Below are positions 8,601 through 19,088 of a stretch of DNA of 64,000 nucleotides, piece after piece. Source of the DNA: Coenobita brevimanus. Lineage: Eukaryota > Arthropoda > Malacostraca > Decapoda > Coenobitidae. Under the pieces are notes generated by a model. That model was not told the DNA's origin and made no database searches. It was given only the letters and a program-made list of their open reading frames with translations. Location: positions 51,357,194 to 51,421,193 of the forward strand of contig CM064669.1 in the NCBI GenBank assembly GCA_032717465.1, written 5' to 3'. Numbering within the stretch: the first letter of the stretch is position 1; each line of letters opens with the position of its first letter. The position numbers and the translations under genes were made by a program.

Positions 8601-11080
8601 TTAGCATCAAAGAGATCAGCCGGTTCCCCACACAGTCGTGCAGCTGCATAAATATGGAAACGAGTACATCTCTCCATGATGACCACTGCAATGTCATCAG
8701 TTAACTGCTGCTGCATCAGGTCATTGCGTACAGCCCTGGTGCGATTCCAAAGGTAATTGTACCACACATCCAGCAACATGCCTTCCTCATCCACCCGACT
8801 GATCACATTGCATATCAGGAAGTCCATTGTTCTTAGCAACACTGGGCCAGGCCTCAGCTCGTGAGGGAGAGGCTCCTCCTTGTCTGCACTGCTTCTGGAG
8901 AACTTCTTGGTCACCAGCCTGTGATCCAGGATCCCATCTGTCATCTCAAAGGGGCTCAGATCATACTGGACATCCCGCATGTAGCGCTCAAGTTCAGGGC
9001 ACATATCTGGGCAAGTGGCAGATAAATAAGCTGCTTTGTTCAGGTCAGAAGTCCGCTGAAATTTCTTCCTCAGGAGTCTGTCTCTCTCTTTGAGGATCAG
9101 GAACCGTGCATTGCTATCAATCCCCTGGGAATTAAGATCATATTTCTGGCTAACACTTGATGACTCATTTTCTGCTGACTTTGATTTCACCCTGGATTCC
9201 TTCTTTTTAGAAACTGTTGGTTTTGTTTTTTCTGGGGTATCTGTATGCTTGGATGTGATTCTGTATCTGGCTGTGGCCAAAGGTTGTGGCATCACGATGT
9301 CCTGTTCACATGGTCGCTTTAAGGGTGTGTATGGGTCAATATCAGGAGTTGGGGGTTGGTGAACATGCTGTAGTGTCTTTATGGCCTTCTTCTTGGACAA
9401 CATGGCTTCATTACTCCCTTCTTCACTCCTGCGCCTGGCTGGGGTGCCATAGAATATTTTGACCTCGGGTAACTTGGGGTGGATCTTTCTCCCCTTCTTT
9501 TTGGCCCTGGAAGCCTCTGCATGGGTGCTGTACTGAACGGTTGCTTGATTCACCTTAGTATTCAGTATCACTCTCTTGACGTCGCCATATTTTGCAAAGT
9601 GTGTTCTTAGAATTTCTTTTTCCATGCAACAGTCGGGAATCATGGCAACAATAATTTTGGTCAACTCCTTTTTGCTGATTTCAGGTGAGCTTCCACTGGG
9701 AGATACTGGATCTGATTTCCCTATAAATGAAATATCTGGTGATTCTGGTTCATTGGAACTTATAGAACAAGCTGCTGGTATATCTAGTTTTATTTGTGGA
9801 GTCTTGGCACCAGCACCAGCAGTAGTGAACAATGATTTACTTCTAGACTTTGACTTACTACTCACACCAGTCTGGCCTTCTTTAGAACCACCAAATATAC
9901 TAGACACTGAAGAACTTACATTATCAGCAGAGGTGTTGTCACCAGTATGGCTTGCTTTTGGAGATGCAGCTAACGGTGCAGGTGGATATATGTTGGAATC
10001 TTTCACTGTGTCACTCTTACTTCTACTTGGACTCTTCACTTTAGCTGAAGTTTCCAGTGCTCCTGCAGAGGATAATACCCCACTACCTCCAAATGAACCA
10101 CCAAATATGTTTGTAGGTTTACCCTGGTTTGAGCTACTCTCATTTCCTGAGCTTCTTTTGAGAAGATTTGGGGTGAATGTTGCTCCAGAAACAACACCCG
10201 TGTCACACTCTGCAGAATGCTGTTCTTCACATGCCTTGGAGTTCTTTGCATCATCTGCCTTTCCTGCTTGTAAGTCATCTTTGGACTTTTTTATGGCACC
10301 CCCAAACACAGATGTGACTGGTGATGATGACTGGATGTTACCACCACCAAATATATTCACATTTGTGGTAGGCATTGGCTTTGCAGAAGCTAAGCTGGAT
10401 GATGGCAGTCCCTTCAGCCCTGTTGTTGCACTGGTTTCTGTTACACTCAGGCCTGCTGCTGTACCAGTTTTAGGTGTAAAGGTGATACCTGTACTTCCCT
10501 TTACTTTTCCAGGATCACCAAAACTCCCAGAAAAAGTCACCGGATTGTTCTGAGGCTGGAAAAGTGAGGGAGGAAATACTGAGGCACTGGAGGTTGCTGA
10601 TGCAGGTTGCTGGGTGGAAAACACAGTCAATTTGTTGCTGGATTGCAACGGTGATATTACGCTGGAGGAGAAAACTGACGATGCTATAGTGGATAATGGC
10701 GGGGAGGTTATGGTGGAAGAGAAAACAGGTGATGCTGTACCAGAGAATGGCAGGGATGTTATGTTCGAAGAGAACACAGCTGCAGTAGTTGCTGCAGGAA
10801 ACATAGATGATGCAGCTGTGGAGGTTAATGGTGATACTAAGCTAGGGGAGAACACAGGTGTTGGCATTGTAGGGATTATTACTGATGATGTGGAAGTCAT
10901 AAGTGATGCAGAGGTGGTGGAGAACACAGGAGGCACTGCACTTGGGAATACAGGCACAGATGTTTTAATTCCATCTTGGGTGGAGGCTTGGGTACAAAAC
11001 ACTTGGGCTGGGGAAGATGAAGCTGCAGAGAATGCAAATGGGTTGGCTTGGGGCTGTGACTCATTCTTGTTGTTGGGCAT
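5621..11080 (-). CDS. MCM3AP: GANP/MCM3AP-like germinal-centre-associated nuclear protein (SAC3 family)
   Basis: This is likely the scaffold of the TREX-2 complex, which couples transcription to mRNA export at nuclear pores. The 1819 residues run in one uninterrupted frame. Residues 1-430 are S/T/P/V-rich with NPFAF and FG-type motifs (IFGG or VFGG near 243, 260, 326 and 395), as in nucleoporin-like GANP N-termini. An RRM-like domain spans about 465-550 (KIIVAMIPDC..., VQYSTHAEA). The SAC3/GANP domain runs from about 688 (CPDMCPELERYMRD) to about 1005, with its winged-helix end. A charged coiled coil lies at about 1150-1180, and the rest matches the long MCM3AP C-terminal domain. A basic RKRKID near 1758 may be an NLS. 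The start ATG has A at -3 and an in-frame TAG four codons upstream. The absence of introns is unusual for this family. The length is close to the human protein (about 1980). Confidence 0.93.
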   Translation of the reverse strand: MPNNKNESQPQANPFAFSAASSSPAQVFCTQASTQDGIKTSVPVFPSAVPPVFSTTSASLMTSTSSVIIPTMPTPVFSPSLVSPLTSTAASSMFPAATTAAVFSSNITSLPFSGTASPVFSSTITSPPLSTIASSVFSSSVISPLQSSNKLTVFSTQQPASATSSASVFPPSLFQPQNNPVTFSGSFGDPGKVKGSTGITFTPKTGTAAGLSVTETSATTGLKGLPSSSLASAKPMPTTNVNIFGGGNIQSSSPVTSVFGGAIKKSKDDLQAGKADDAKNSKACEEQHSAECDTGVVSGATFTPNLLKRSSGNESSSNQGKPTNIFGGSFGGSGVLSSAGALETSAKVKSPSRSKSDTVKDSNIYPPAPLAASPKASHTGDNTSADNVSSSVSSIFGGSKEGQTGVSSKSKSRSKSLFTTAGAGAKTPQIKLDIPAACSISSNEPESPDISFIGKSDPVSPSGSSPEISKKELTKIIVAMIPDCCMEKEILRTHFAKYGDVKRVILNTKVNQATVQYSTHAEASRAKKKGRKIHPKLPEVKIFYGTPARRRSEEGSNEAMLSKKKAIKTLQHVHQPPTPDIDPYTPLKRPCEQDIVMPQPLATARYRITSKHTDTPEKTKPTVSKKKESRVKSKSAENESSSVSQKYDLNSQGIDSNARFLILKERDRLLRKKFQRTSDLNKAAYLSATCPDMCPELERYMRDVQYDLSPFEMTDGILDHRLVTKKFSRSSADKEEPLPHELRPGPVLLRTMDFLICNVISRVDEEGMLLDVWYNYLWNRTRAVRNDLMQQQLTDDIAVVIMERCTRFHIYAAARLCGEPADLFDAKMNTEHLTKSLQTLKELYYDLSEKDKYFDTEPEFRAYEMLLNLNDGETIVHQYSKFREEVQKSAQVQFALKVILAVMFNNYIKFFKLIQQATYLQGCLLLRYFRQVRSKALDTMMRAYTFTGKQSIPLHTIINMLGFEDDDDAVSYLTTHGVSVEEDSVILDKQSFIAHPEEWPSVVRPVRLVEVKRNCSVSEVIQGGPLPDNPVLTHTPHNSFNDQGYLKPESKDASDQQKQHITQSPLGSAIASVTKPETQQNYQLLARMKDIYNMIESSALSEMLTQICSDVFKVLRHDMVLKETANAITQEILEDGVTRELKNLSQEGYLEVEKEEKERLRRQREREEKERRIIEEMHERMSVSIHADYSDQFIQEQIVQICQEAMKEIKTEVALKELLEEIPQRCINEVLSEEFRQISQEALDAVTEEQEQRIKEFQRNINLRMMGEIFKAWRKLAQRSQRRKQSQETFPAMCSQLTLRQQNQALGWGYHRQPVEDMTIIKLNKLECDLSACLEKVVLTKQLMRECAWMPLPLQTRLEEEVNKLPPVSLNIISQYFKVLLCVNSSASPGIRHWLRTKMGFEDPENLEEPSTHCFRVVSRKTGIEYAWVITEALLNSISAEDLEGTSLVVFVSSDMGTQDSQYHKLTQIIARMPRVSCIKIFFESKNTTQDGWSLMEEDLLKPEVSERLQNVVFRSWHQHGNILTVTAAHLNSVVSGLVAKKFVEPVLVKHNERTADGKSPMYPSVLIDLFNSVITFLIMVVDDDDVKNLDWPPSELNHMSQVPPPTWNKADIMNITRLLSHVMLPKLSVGGFSTWQGINKAIHSYGLKVVGSEGDATGLISHLNTILLNTRQILEPVFGIEDEDFAECKLHVLQLPWTELIYACVSHQLSELPDATVFYQPKRMESFVYPESWWNACDTSDPEWACAVMDVSMNGSRKRKIDTLDQPWNNQSKVQKLPTKLLTDIEDEKQKCAELSMKTETSILEIEEELKYLFGESF

Positions 11081-11480
11081 GTTTCGGTCCTAGCACAACC
11101 TGAAATATCAGTCACTTTTATAGTAGGCCTACACACTGTAGTCTACACTACAGTGTTATCAAGGGCAAAAGTTCACTGACACTCCCCTGCCAGCAGTGTG
11201 TCCTGACTTCCATAGGTTTAATTTCTTCCAGACATCTGAAAGTATCCTTCCCTCTCACACTCTTTACTGTCTCTTCATGGTTTTGTCACATAATAAAAAT
11301 GTTCATGTAACATCACTGTCTCAGCCAGTGAGGAAGTGTTAGCACACGTTTTATCATGAAAGTACTTTTTCAAAACTTTCAGCTTAATAATACAGTATAA
11401 TTAATAAAACAAGAGATTATCATAAATCAACTGCCATCAAATCCCACATTATTAATAAGAAATAATAATAATAATAATCA
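11081..11480 (-). promoter_or_regulatory. 5' flank of the GANP gene
   Basis: The first 100-250 bases beyond the ATG should hold the 5' UTR and promoter of the minus-strand gene. No TATA box or initiator can be assigned with confidence. From about 11390 the DNA becomes AT-rich and ends in (AAT)n/(ATC)n repeats (11460-11485). Confidence 0.3.
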
Positions 11481-11485
11481 TCATC

Positions 11486-12015
11486 ATTCATGGCAGGTAA
11501 GGACGCTCACCATCCACTCACTCGATGTAATGCTGCTTTGGATGTCTGCCCTTTCCTCTCTTCCTTCCTTCCTCTTCTGTCTTTCTTTTTTTTTTTCATT
11601 CTTTCCTCTTCCTTCTGCCTATGGGTGACTTTACACTCCCTCTTCTGTCTTTCTTTCCTTCATTCTTTCCTCTTCATTCTGCCTATGGGTGACTCTACAC
11701 TAAGTGACAAGCCAAATGGCTTCCTGTGCACCAGGGAACCATTTACTACACTGGGTGGTAACCATATAACCAAATTATGGCACCTGGTGGTTTAGTAAAT
11801 AATTATGGTGCTCCAATTGGATTGACCCAGTGCAGGTTTATACCTAAGGGACGGTTGGGGCTTGGGCTATTGCTCGCATAATGCCACTCAGGGATGAGTG
11901 AGGCTGGTCATTCTCATCTTAAATGTCAGGATCAACTTGCCTAGCCCCGAGCTCCTCCGCTCCTCATGGGGCAACATAGGATTAGATGATGGATGGAAGG
12001 ATGGATGAATAATAA
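11486..12015 (+). repeat. Composite SINE-like element with tRNA-like region and (GGAT)n tail
   Basis: The 5' part contains CCATCCACTCACTCGATGTA, a T/C-rich stretch, GTGACAAGCCAAATGGCTTC and GGGTGGTAACCATATAACC. A tRNA-like region follows (about 11778-11870): A-box-like TGGTGGTTTAGTAA, GGTGCTCCAATTGGATT and B-box-like CAGGTTTATACCTAA. The 3' body contains CTTAAATGTCAGGATCAACT and TCCTCATGGGGCAACATAGG, then GATGGATGGAAGGATGGATG. Related copies lie at 4745 (-), 13915, 15250, 28445 and 56755. Confidence 0.7.
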
Positions 12016-12025
12016 TCATCATCAT

Positions 12026-13545
12026 CCGGACCTCCTTCCCCATCCTAGGGCAGGGTGAGGAGTAGCAATGTCCAAACAGCCAAGGTTTGCCCAATCCAAT
12101 GGGCCATGGGTCATGTTCCCATTCACTCATCACTGAAGCTCTCAAAATCTTGGCTCCATCAGACAGGAAAAAAAAAAGTTTCACCACGTTCTGTGGCTTC
12201 ACAAATGCCCATCTGACAGAGCCAATCCGAATGCTGTCACATTAAAAACGGGTATCAAATCCCTGGTTATGCACTTTTCCACACAAAATTCATCCAGCCA
12301 GCTCAGTCTCTTGTCAGTCCCCTAGCCTCACCAACTTCTGTACCTCTCTTCCTCACACACTCATCCAATATATCCCTCCACCTTCTTCTTGGTATCCTAC
12401 CTCCTCCCTCCTTCAAATTTGCTCAGATATATCTTTTTCACCACTCTACTGTCATCCATTCTCTCCACATGACCAAACCATCTCAGTTCACTCTCTTCGA
12501 TTCTGGTATCCACAGCCTTCCTCACTCCGCACCTTTCATGTATCACATTATTCCGTATTCTATCCACTCTGTACTCCACACAGATTCCTCAGCTGCCCCA
12601 TCTCCACTGCACATACTCCTGTCTTTTCATTTTCATGCCACAACGTAGTCTTACTTTCATATGTTAAAGTTGGCGCTAGCACTCCTTCATGTAAATCTCG
12701 TACAGCTGCAATACTCAAGCCTCTGTTTCTTATCAAGGCCTTCATAGCACCAGCTACTTTCCTTCCTTGTGTCACTCTACTTTCCACTTCTTTGGCAGAT
12801 TTTCCTCTCTTTTCTATCACTGTACCCAGGTATTTGAACTTTCTCACCAATTCCAGTCTCTCTCCATTCACTGTAGCATCATACTGGGAGTCATCTTCTT
12901 TCTCAATAACCATCACTTTACTCTTTTCTACATTTTCTCTCATGGCACAATGCTCACAGACATCTACAAAACTCTGCACTAGTCTACCAAGCTCTTGTCC
13001 GGTATTTGCAAGTAGCATCGCATCATCAGCATACAACAAATCTGAGATATTCCGTCCATCACCATTCATTACCAACGCCATCCCTCTCTCATGTTTTTAC
13101 TTCTCTCATCACCCTATCCATATATACTGGTATACTGAACAACCATGGGGACATCACTCAACCTTGTCGCACGCCTACACTGATCGTGAACCATTCACTA
13201 AGATGCCCAGTTACCTTTACACATGCCTCACTACCATCATAAAAACTCTTGACGGCACCTAGCAGCTAGCCATCTACACCATACATGTGCACCACCTTCC
13301 ACAATACTCCTCTGTCTAGTTTGTTGTATGCTGTTTCCAGATCTATAAATACCATAAACACCTTATTATTGTCCTCACATGCCTTCTCCATCATGTCTCA
13401 CTGTAACTATCTGATCCACACATCCTCTGCCACTCCTAAAGCCACTCTGTCACTCTGTTCACCTCCCATTAGGACTTCAGATATCTCTCATGCATTCTCT
13501 ATAATAATTCTTCCATGTATAAAATAAAACAACCGGGTGCTACCT
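12026..13545 (-). mobile_element. LINE (non-LTR retrotransposon) reverse-transcriptase fragment, 5'-truncated and decayed
   Basis: On the minus strand the translation shows typical RT blocks in order: GFRSGRGCVDQ (about 13470-13430), FIDLETAYNKLDRGVLWKVV (about 13340-13280), VGVRQG, the catalytic LLYADDAMLLA (about 13050-13010), KFKYLGTVI (about 12840), and the C-terminal ELRWFGHVERM (about 12500-12465). At least two stops and a frameshift near 12570 break it. A 3' UTR-like end with CATCCGGACCTCC lies near 12026. The C-terminal FGHVERM motif and tail type match RTE/BovB-like and related endonuclease-RT elements. Confidence 0.88.
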
Positions 13546-13914
13546 TGGCAACATCCCTGGTTCATCATAGTGTATCCATCATACAGTGCAGGGACAGATC
13601 TGATACTTCTGAAAAGGGATGACCCAATTCTTTTGCAGAACTGTCAATTAATTAATTTGGATAATATAACCAAATGCACTTGATGATGATGATTATCAAA
13701 TGCGCTTTGTGTGCTTCATTCACAGGACTACAGTAATATATGCAAATGCCAGTACAATAGGATGTAGCAATATATTTGTTACATATATTTTGGCAAATAC
13801 CTTTGTTCTTTTACTCTATTCAATAACTGGTCTGCCAAAAATAGGGGGGGGGGGGGCATATATTCCCCACACCCCCTGTAAATCTGTGCCTACAGTGACA
13901 TTTATGGATTATAT
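13546..13914. other. Intergenic DNA, no gene seen
   Basis: It contains a 14-nt G-run (about 13843-13856) and AT-rich unique-looking sequence. The small open frame at 13700-13930 shows no domain. Confidence 0.4.
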
Positions 13915-14015
13915 TTCACTCTCATCTTAAATGTTGGGACCAACTGCCTAGCCCTGGGCTCCTATGCTCCTCATGGGGCAATGTAGGATTGGATGATGGA
14001 TGGATGGATATACGG
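13915..14015 (+). repeat. 3'-tail copy of the composite SINE-like element
   Basis: CTCATCTTAAATGTTGGGAC, CTCCTCATGGGGCAATGTAG and GGATGATGGATGGATGGAT match the 11890-12010 end of the full copy. The tRNA-like part is missing, so this is a 5'-truncated insertion as expected for retroposition. Confidence 0.7.
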
Positions 14016-14544
14016 TACATCTTTTACTGGCTATGATGTTTATTTCTCCCACAAAAATGATGCAATCCATCCTAGGATGGCAAATGTCTGCCTGGAAGAA
14101 GGGGTATGCCGAACCCTCATTACTTTGGAAAATGATATAGGGAAACCTCAAAAATATTCATGATTTGACCTGTGTTACACCCAGTGAACCTGGGGATGTC
14201 TTAGTCAATGTACTCTTGTTATTTTCTGACAACTTTATTCAGTTTAGCAGAGACTTTTCAAACTGAAGAGAGTACATACAGCATTAAAAACTCCTTTATT
14301 ATAGGAGGCCTTTCCTAGGCTGAACAGAATCATCTGTGAGTAGCAATAACAGAAACTAAAAAGGATGTCACCTGGATTCCAGGGGTTAACTGAGACATAA
14401 GACATGACTGAATGCTTACAGGTACCAGTGTCTGGTTCAGGACAGTTGAGTGGCTTCCTGGTCAACACAGGTCACTTGGTATATGGGCAAATGGCACTGA
14501 CAATACCCATTGATTCTGAAAATAAAAATGCTTGATTTAACACA
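14016..14544. other. Intergenic DNA with scattered repeat remnants
   Basis: A stretch near 14230-14300 (CAACTTTATTCAGTTTAGCA) resembles the repeat-B-associated leader also seen at 21705, 57790 and 62615. No gene is seen. Confidence 0.35.
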
Positions 14545-14715
14545 CCCCTAGTTCAGTCCATCAATCTACTGCCAGACACTTTTATCCCAGAAGGAGTGGC
14601 CAACAACAAAATGCATCCATGTCACCTTATTCTCTGCCATCAGGCAGCCCATCCTCCAACTCGCACCACCTATAATCATATACTGTACCTCTCCACCCAT
14701 CCCTCCAATGAATCT
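14545..14715 (-). mobile_element. LINE 3'-end fragment
   Basis: TCTACTGCCAGACACTTTTA, GAGTGGCCAACAACAAAATG and TCCATGTCACCTTATTCTC are the reverse complement of the 3' ends at 22425-22770 and 25455-25690 (GACAGGGCGACATGGAGGCG ... GGATTAAGGCGTCTGGCTAT). Confidence 0.6.
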
Positions 14716-14844
14716 AATGTGAGTAAGGTAATTCCACTGTCAAGGAATGCATACTTGTATTTTATCATTTAGATAAAGCTTAGTGTCCATAATAATACAC
14801 TATAAATCATAGTAAATGACCTAGCTTAATCATCTACCGAATGT

Positions 14845-14985
14845 ATCAACCTATTGCCAGACGCCTTTGCCTAATTCCGTCAGGGGTGACCGCACCTATC
14901 TCTTGCCATTTTCATGCCCTTTCCCCAGCTCACAACCCCTCTCTCTCATAAACCTCTCCACTCCATCCTTCAAATACACTGTTAA
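14845..14985 (-). mobile_element. LINE 3'-end fragment, second copy
   Basis: It has the same layout as 14545-14715: ATTGCCAGACGCCTTTGCCT, GGGGTGACCGCACC, then CTCTCTCATAAACCTCTCCA. The sequence differs enough to be an independent, older insertion. Confidence 0.55.
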
Positions 14986-15239
14986 AAAATCTGAAGGAAA
15001 AAACAATAAGTGAAAATCTGTACCTTTTAGTCCTGTAGTATAAAAGTGTAGCTATTTTTTTCTGTATAAAAATAAAATTGATTGCCTAGGCTGCTACTAA
15101 GTTTAAAATGTTGCAAGAATGCACCTGTTAAAAATGTGATTACAAAACTTTATCATTATTACATAGGAACCAAACTGAACAAGACCTAACCTAACCATGA
15201 AAGCAGCCTTCTTCAGTCCTAATCATGGCTTCACGTTAG

Positions 15240-15620
15240 TCATTTCCATGGAGGTGGCAGGTGGCAGTGACCATCATCCACTCACTTGATGTAGTGCTGC
15301 CCACTTCTTTCTTTGCCTTTATCATTCTGTTTTTGTGTCTGTCCTCCTCTCTTTCCATGTCTCCCATCTTTCCTGTCACTTTCTTATTACTCTTTCCTAC
15401 TCAGATGTCTTTACATTTAGTGACAAGCCTAGTGGTTTCCTGCATACCAGGAAACCATTTACAATAGTGGGTGGTAACCATATAACCAAACCCTAAGTGT
15501 TAACAAGTGTTGACGAAGGATTAGTGCACCTCCCTGTAAAACAACGAACTCAAAGACAAATGGCCACCTCTTATGGGATCAAGGCATCTGGCTATTGATA
15601 GACAGATTTATAAATAACAC
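15240..15620 (+). repeat. Composite SINE-like element followed by a LINE tail scrap
   Basis: 15250-15490 repeats the 5' part of the 11486 element (ATCATCCACTCACTTGATGT, AGTGACAAGCCTAGTGG, GGGTGGTAACCATATAACCA). 15560-15615 carries a LINE tail (TGGGATCAAGGCATCTGGCT followed by ATTGATAGACAG). Confidence 0.55.
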
Positions 15621-17085
15621 TATGATGATAATCATTGTCTTAAACATTTCAACATTTCTGAATGGAAATTCCTGACTTTGCCCCCAAATTCAAATGCTTT
15701 AATTTCAAAATGAGTCATGGTATACTTCAAATGATCAAACATACAAATGCAGTGTGAACCCCTAAACTAATGGGATGCTGTGAAATAGTTTCAGAGAACT
15801 GAAACTGTTATTTTTTTATATATATCTGGGAATTTATTAATTCTGTTTCTAAAGTAGTTCATACATAAGTGTGCTGCTGGTGTTCATCACTTCCTTCCCT
15901 CCACATCAAGAGGCTGGCTTTGAGTTATAGAGCAAACTTGATAGGGTTAAAAAAAGGAGAAGGAAGCGTGAAGTTTCAGGGAAATTAAGAGGAACTATAA
16001 ATTAACCTAACACTGTTGGACACAGTTCCCTTCACTACTAATACACAAATGGCAGGCGGAGAAGTTGTGCCAACCTGTTCACCTATTTCCGTTTCATGGT
16101 TTATCAGTAATATTAGAAATTACAAAAAAGGTGACATTCCTTAACCAGTTAGGAAATAACCAAAAAGAACATAAGCTTATGCTAAATTAAGCTACTCTAC
16201 CATGAACTAAAGCTACGTTTTTGTCGTCCAAGCTGAGGGACTGGATTCAAAGCCATCTTCGGTGAATCCAAGCTGTGCCGTTTTTGTCTGCCAAAGTGTT
16301 ACGAAGCCAGCCCTAGCATTTGTCGTTGAAACCATGACCATCTTCGAATCTCACCCAAGCGTGGTCGGGAGCAGTCTTGGTGCTGCTTGGGGGGAGTGAT
16401 AGTGGCCATCAAGGACAAGTAAATGATAAATATCATGAAACTAGCAAATTAGGGTGCAGGTGGCTAATATTATTGACATTACAGCCAGTCCAGCACAAAT
16501 AAGGACTATGTGTAAACTGTATATACGCCAGATGATCTTCGGCGAACCACTCTAATTACATTGAGACTGGCAAGAGTAATTTTTCAGTTCTCCGTATCCT
16601 GGAATTTTTGCGGACAGAAACCAAGCGCTCCAAGACTGGCTTCAAATCACAAGCTCCAACTTGGACAACAAGAACGCAGCTTAAGGTAATTAACTGGGAG
16701 GTCCGGAGCTCTGTGGTCGAATCCTGATATTACGACTGATTACTGTAATAGATTTAGTACCGTTGCCCTGGTACCTTAAACATCTTCATTGGAATTTATA
16801 AGTTAAATAGCCATTCCTTGATAGTTTCCTGCTAATATGATCAACACTAAATCAGTTATCTCACGTAAGGCAAAACAACAAACCTGTAGCAAGCTGATGC
16901 CCATAAAGATCCACAGCGTCACAGGAAGATGTAAACAATAAAGCGTTCGAGGAGACAACATTAGTACAGTAGTCTGTAAAGATTAGATTTATTTCTTTAT
17001 AAAGGTGACTTGTAACTTTCAGTCTAATAGTCAAAAGTATAAGGTATCTAAATCATAATAATAGTTATAAGTAATTGCGAACGCC
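15621..17085. other. Intergenic DNA, no gene recognised
   Basis: Mostly AT-rich unique-looking sequence. A short stretch near 16700-16740 (GGTCCGGAGCTCTGTGGTCGAATCC) vaguely resembles a tRNA B-box region but does not fold into a convincing tRNA by eye. Confidence 0.35.
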
Positions 17086-17190
17086 ATGGACACCAGACTG
17101 AAAATTCAAACGGCACGGAAATTTGTATTGCCGTTTTTACTAGTTTCTGGTTTAAGAAATTTTTGCTGTGCTGGTGTGGTGTTCATATAA
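17086..17190 (+). CDS. Possible short ORF or first-exon fragment (34 codons)
   Basis: An ATG in a very good context (GCCATGG) opens 34 codons starting MDTRLKIQTARKF, with a hydrophobic stretch (VLPFLLVSGL). The ORF ends at TAA 17188-17190. GT dinucleotides near 17172-17180 could act as a splice donor, making this a first exon. I do not recognise the protein, and there is no support beyond start context and composition. Confidence 0.15.
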   Translation: MDTRLKIQTARKFVLPFLLVSGLRNFCCAGVVFI

Positions 17191-17317
17191 AGTTAGTGGG
17201 TGCGTTTATGTACTCAGAATTGCGTTAATTATATCAATATTAGTTGTTACTGGTGGTAAACTGGGTACATGCTATGACGTCCCTCTCGAAACATTATTTT
17301 AGTCCAATACGACATCC

Positions 17318-17321
<4 letters not shown>

Positions 17322-17367
<46 letters not shown>
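17322..17367. repeat. (CT)n microsatellite
   Basis: About 23 uninterrupted CT units. Confidence 0.95.
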
Positions 17368-17369
<2 letters not shown>

Positions 17370-17827
17370 AACTATTCATGGTTTATATTTTGCACTCCTA
17401 CCTTTCTTCACCTCATTTATTATTGCAGTGGATATGCATGATGATGGTACTCACCAGTAGTAGTAGTGGTGGTGGTGGTAGCGGTATCGGGCCGCTAACG
17501 CTTGTCCTTCCGAGGGCACCCGGGCTTCGCCCTCGATTTTAACTCTTAGTTATCATGTATATTTGCATAAAACTTGACCTGGACCTGCTCTGACGTAGGC
17601 TACCGAGCATGCCCATGCGAAATTTCAGCTCATTCCAACAAGTAATATGGCCTGTAGAGGGTTCCCAGTGTCTGATGAAAAATCGAACACTAAAGTGGGC
17701 GTGGTTCGTGCTCGCAACTGACCGCATGCGATTATAATTATTTATACCATCGTTGTCAGCTGTCCGTTCCGCGTCTTTTGATGTCGATCTCGATGTCGAA
17801 ATCCGAGGGGCTTAGGTGTGAACACAC

Positions 17828-17828
17828 A

Positions 17829-17872
<44 letters not shown>
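17828..17872. repeat. (CA)n microsatellite
   Basis: A CA run directly abuts the 5' end of the hAT transposase relic at about 17880. Confidence 0.95.
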
Positions 17873-17876
<4 letters not shown>

Positions 17877-17880
17877 GTGC

Positions 17881-18887
17881 TTATTCGCATAGTCCTATTG
17901 ATAAGAAGGCCCATACAGTTGCAGAAACCTTGACCAAGCTATGTATCCTTGAAAGTGCAAAACATGTCCTCTGTCAAATAACAGTCAAGTCATGTGTAAC
18001 ATTAAAGACCAAGTTTTCACCAAAATAGTCATTAAAACATTTTGTCATTTAGTTAGTTGAGATCACTGATATGGCACATCTTACTTAGCTTCTCGTTTTT
18101 GCCTGATATGTTGATGGTCAAGACTTCCTGTTCTGTTATCCATTGGCCATGCAGGACAACAAAAGGAGAGGATGAAATGGATTTGATCTCAACTTCTTCC
18201 CATAAAGAAGGGCTACGATGGAAGGATGTACCGGTAATCGAGGTATGTACAGATGGTGCCTCAACAACGTTGGGGTCACTTTATGGATTCTTGGCACTTG
18301 TCAGGTGTAAGAGTCTTTCAGTGATTGAGATACTCTGCTTGATTCACAGAGAAACTCCTGCTTCCAAGACATTACTAGCAGCCCTGAATGCTAACTTAGA
18401 GACCATCATCAAAACAGTCAACTTCATCAAAGGGTCAGCCCTAAACCCGCGACTTTTCCGTGAACTGTGTGAAAATATGGATACGAAATACCAAGCAGTG
18501 TTGTTTCACACACAAGTCTGCTGGCTGTCAAAGGACAGCATGTTCGATCGGTTCTGTGAGCTTAATGGAGAAGAAAAAACCTGCCTGGCTCATCACAATA
18601 AAGTCGAACTATTCACCAGAACGAACATGCCAGAATTTCTGGTACATTTGACATACGTGGCAGACATCTTCGAAGTTCTACATGAGCACAGCCAGAAACT
18701 TCAGTGTAGACAGCTGTGCTACATCATCCACCATGCAGGGATTATCAATGTCCTCACTGTAAGGCTAAGGCTTTGTGGGAGACGGATTCAAGACGGTATT
18801 GTGACCCAATTCCACCGTCTTTCTGAAGTTATCAGTGAAGATGCCACCAACCAGGTGCTCAAGGTCAAGATCATTGATGAGTTCTAG
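17881..18887 (+). pseudogene. hAT-type (ZBED5/FAM200-like) transposase relic
   Basis: The fragment resembles the middle of ZBED5, FAM200 and SCAND3-type hAT-derived proteins. Before the long frame, about 17890-18000 translates in another frame to KKAHTVAETLTK-like sequence. The main frame (18057-18884) then contains VCTDGAST, IHRETPASKTLL, TVNFIKGSALNPRLF and HTQVCWLSKDS. The family usually reads RWLS where this copy has CWLS. No BED zinc finger is seen upstream (the CA repeat intervenes), and the C-terminal dimerisation region is missing after TAG at 18885. It is therefore an inactive partial copy. Intact domestication is unlikely. Confidence 0.8.
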
Positions 18888-19088
18888 AGGTACTTCTCAC
18901 ACAAAATACCAGTCATATTAACACGGCTCCGGCAAAGATCAAATATCATCTGGATGAGATCGTTGCAGAATTCCAGGAAGCTTTTGGAACTCAAACACAA
19001 CACCAGCGACAGCTGAACTCCATGCTCTAAGTTTCAGTAAATTTTAGGCATAAATGTGCCCTAATTTTCACTGCTATTATTTCCCTAT

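Noticed and set aside
9576..11093. Plus-strand open frames of 325 and 159 codons opposite the GANP gene
   Set aside because: They are antisense shadows of the Ser/Thr/Pro-rich GANP N-terminus; no domains, and the minus-strand frame is far longer and recognisable.
17086..17190. First exon of the UBAN-like gene
   Set aside because: The frame ends in a stop, no in-phase donor was convincing, and the distance to the next exon is about 16 kb; no evidence links them.
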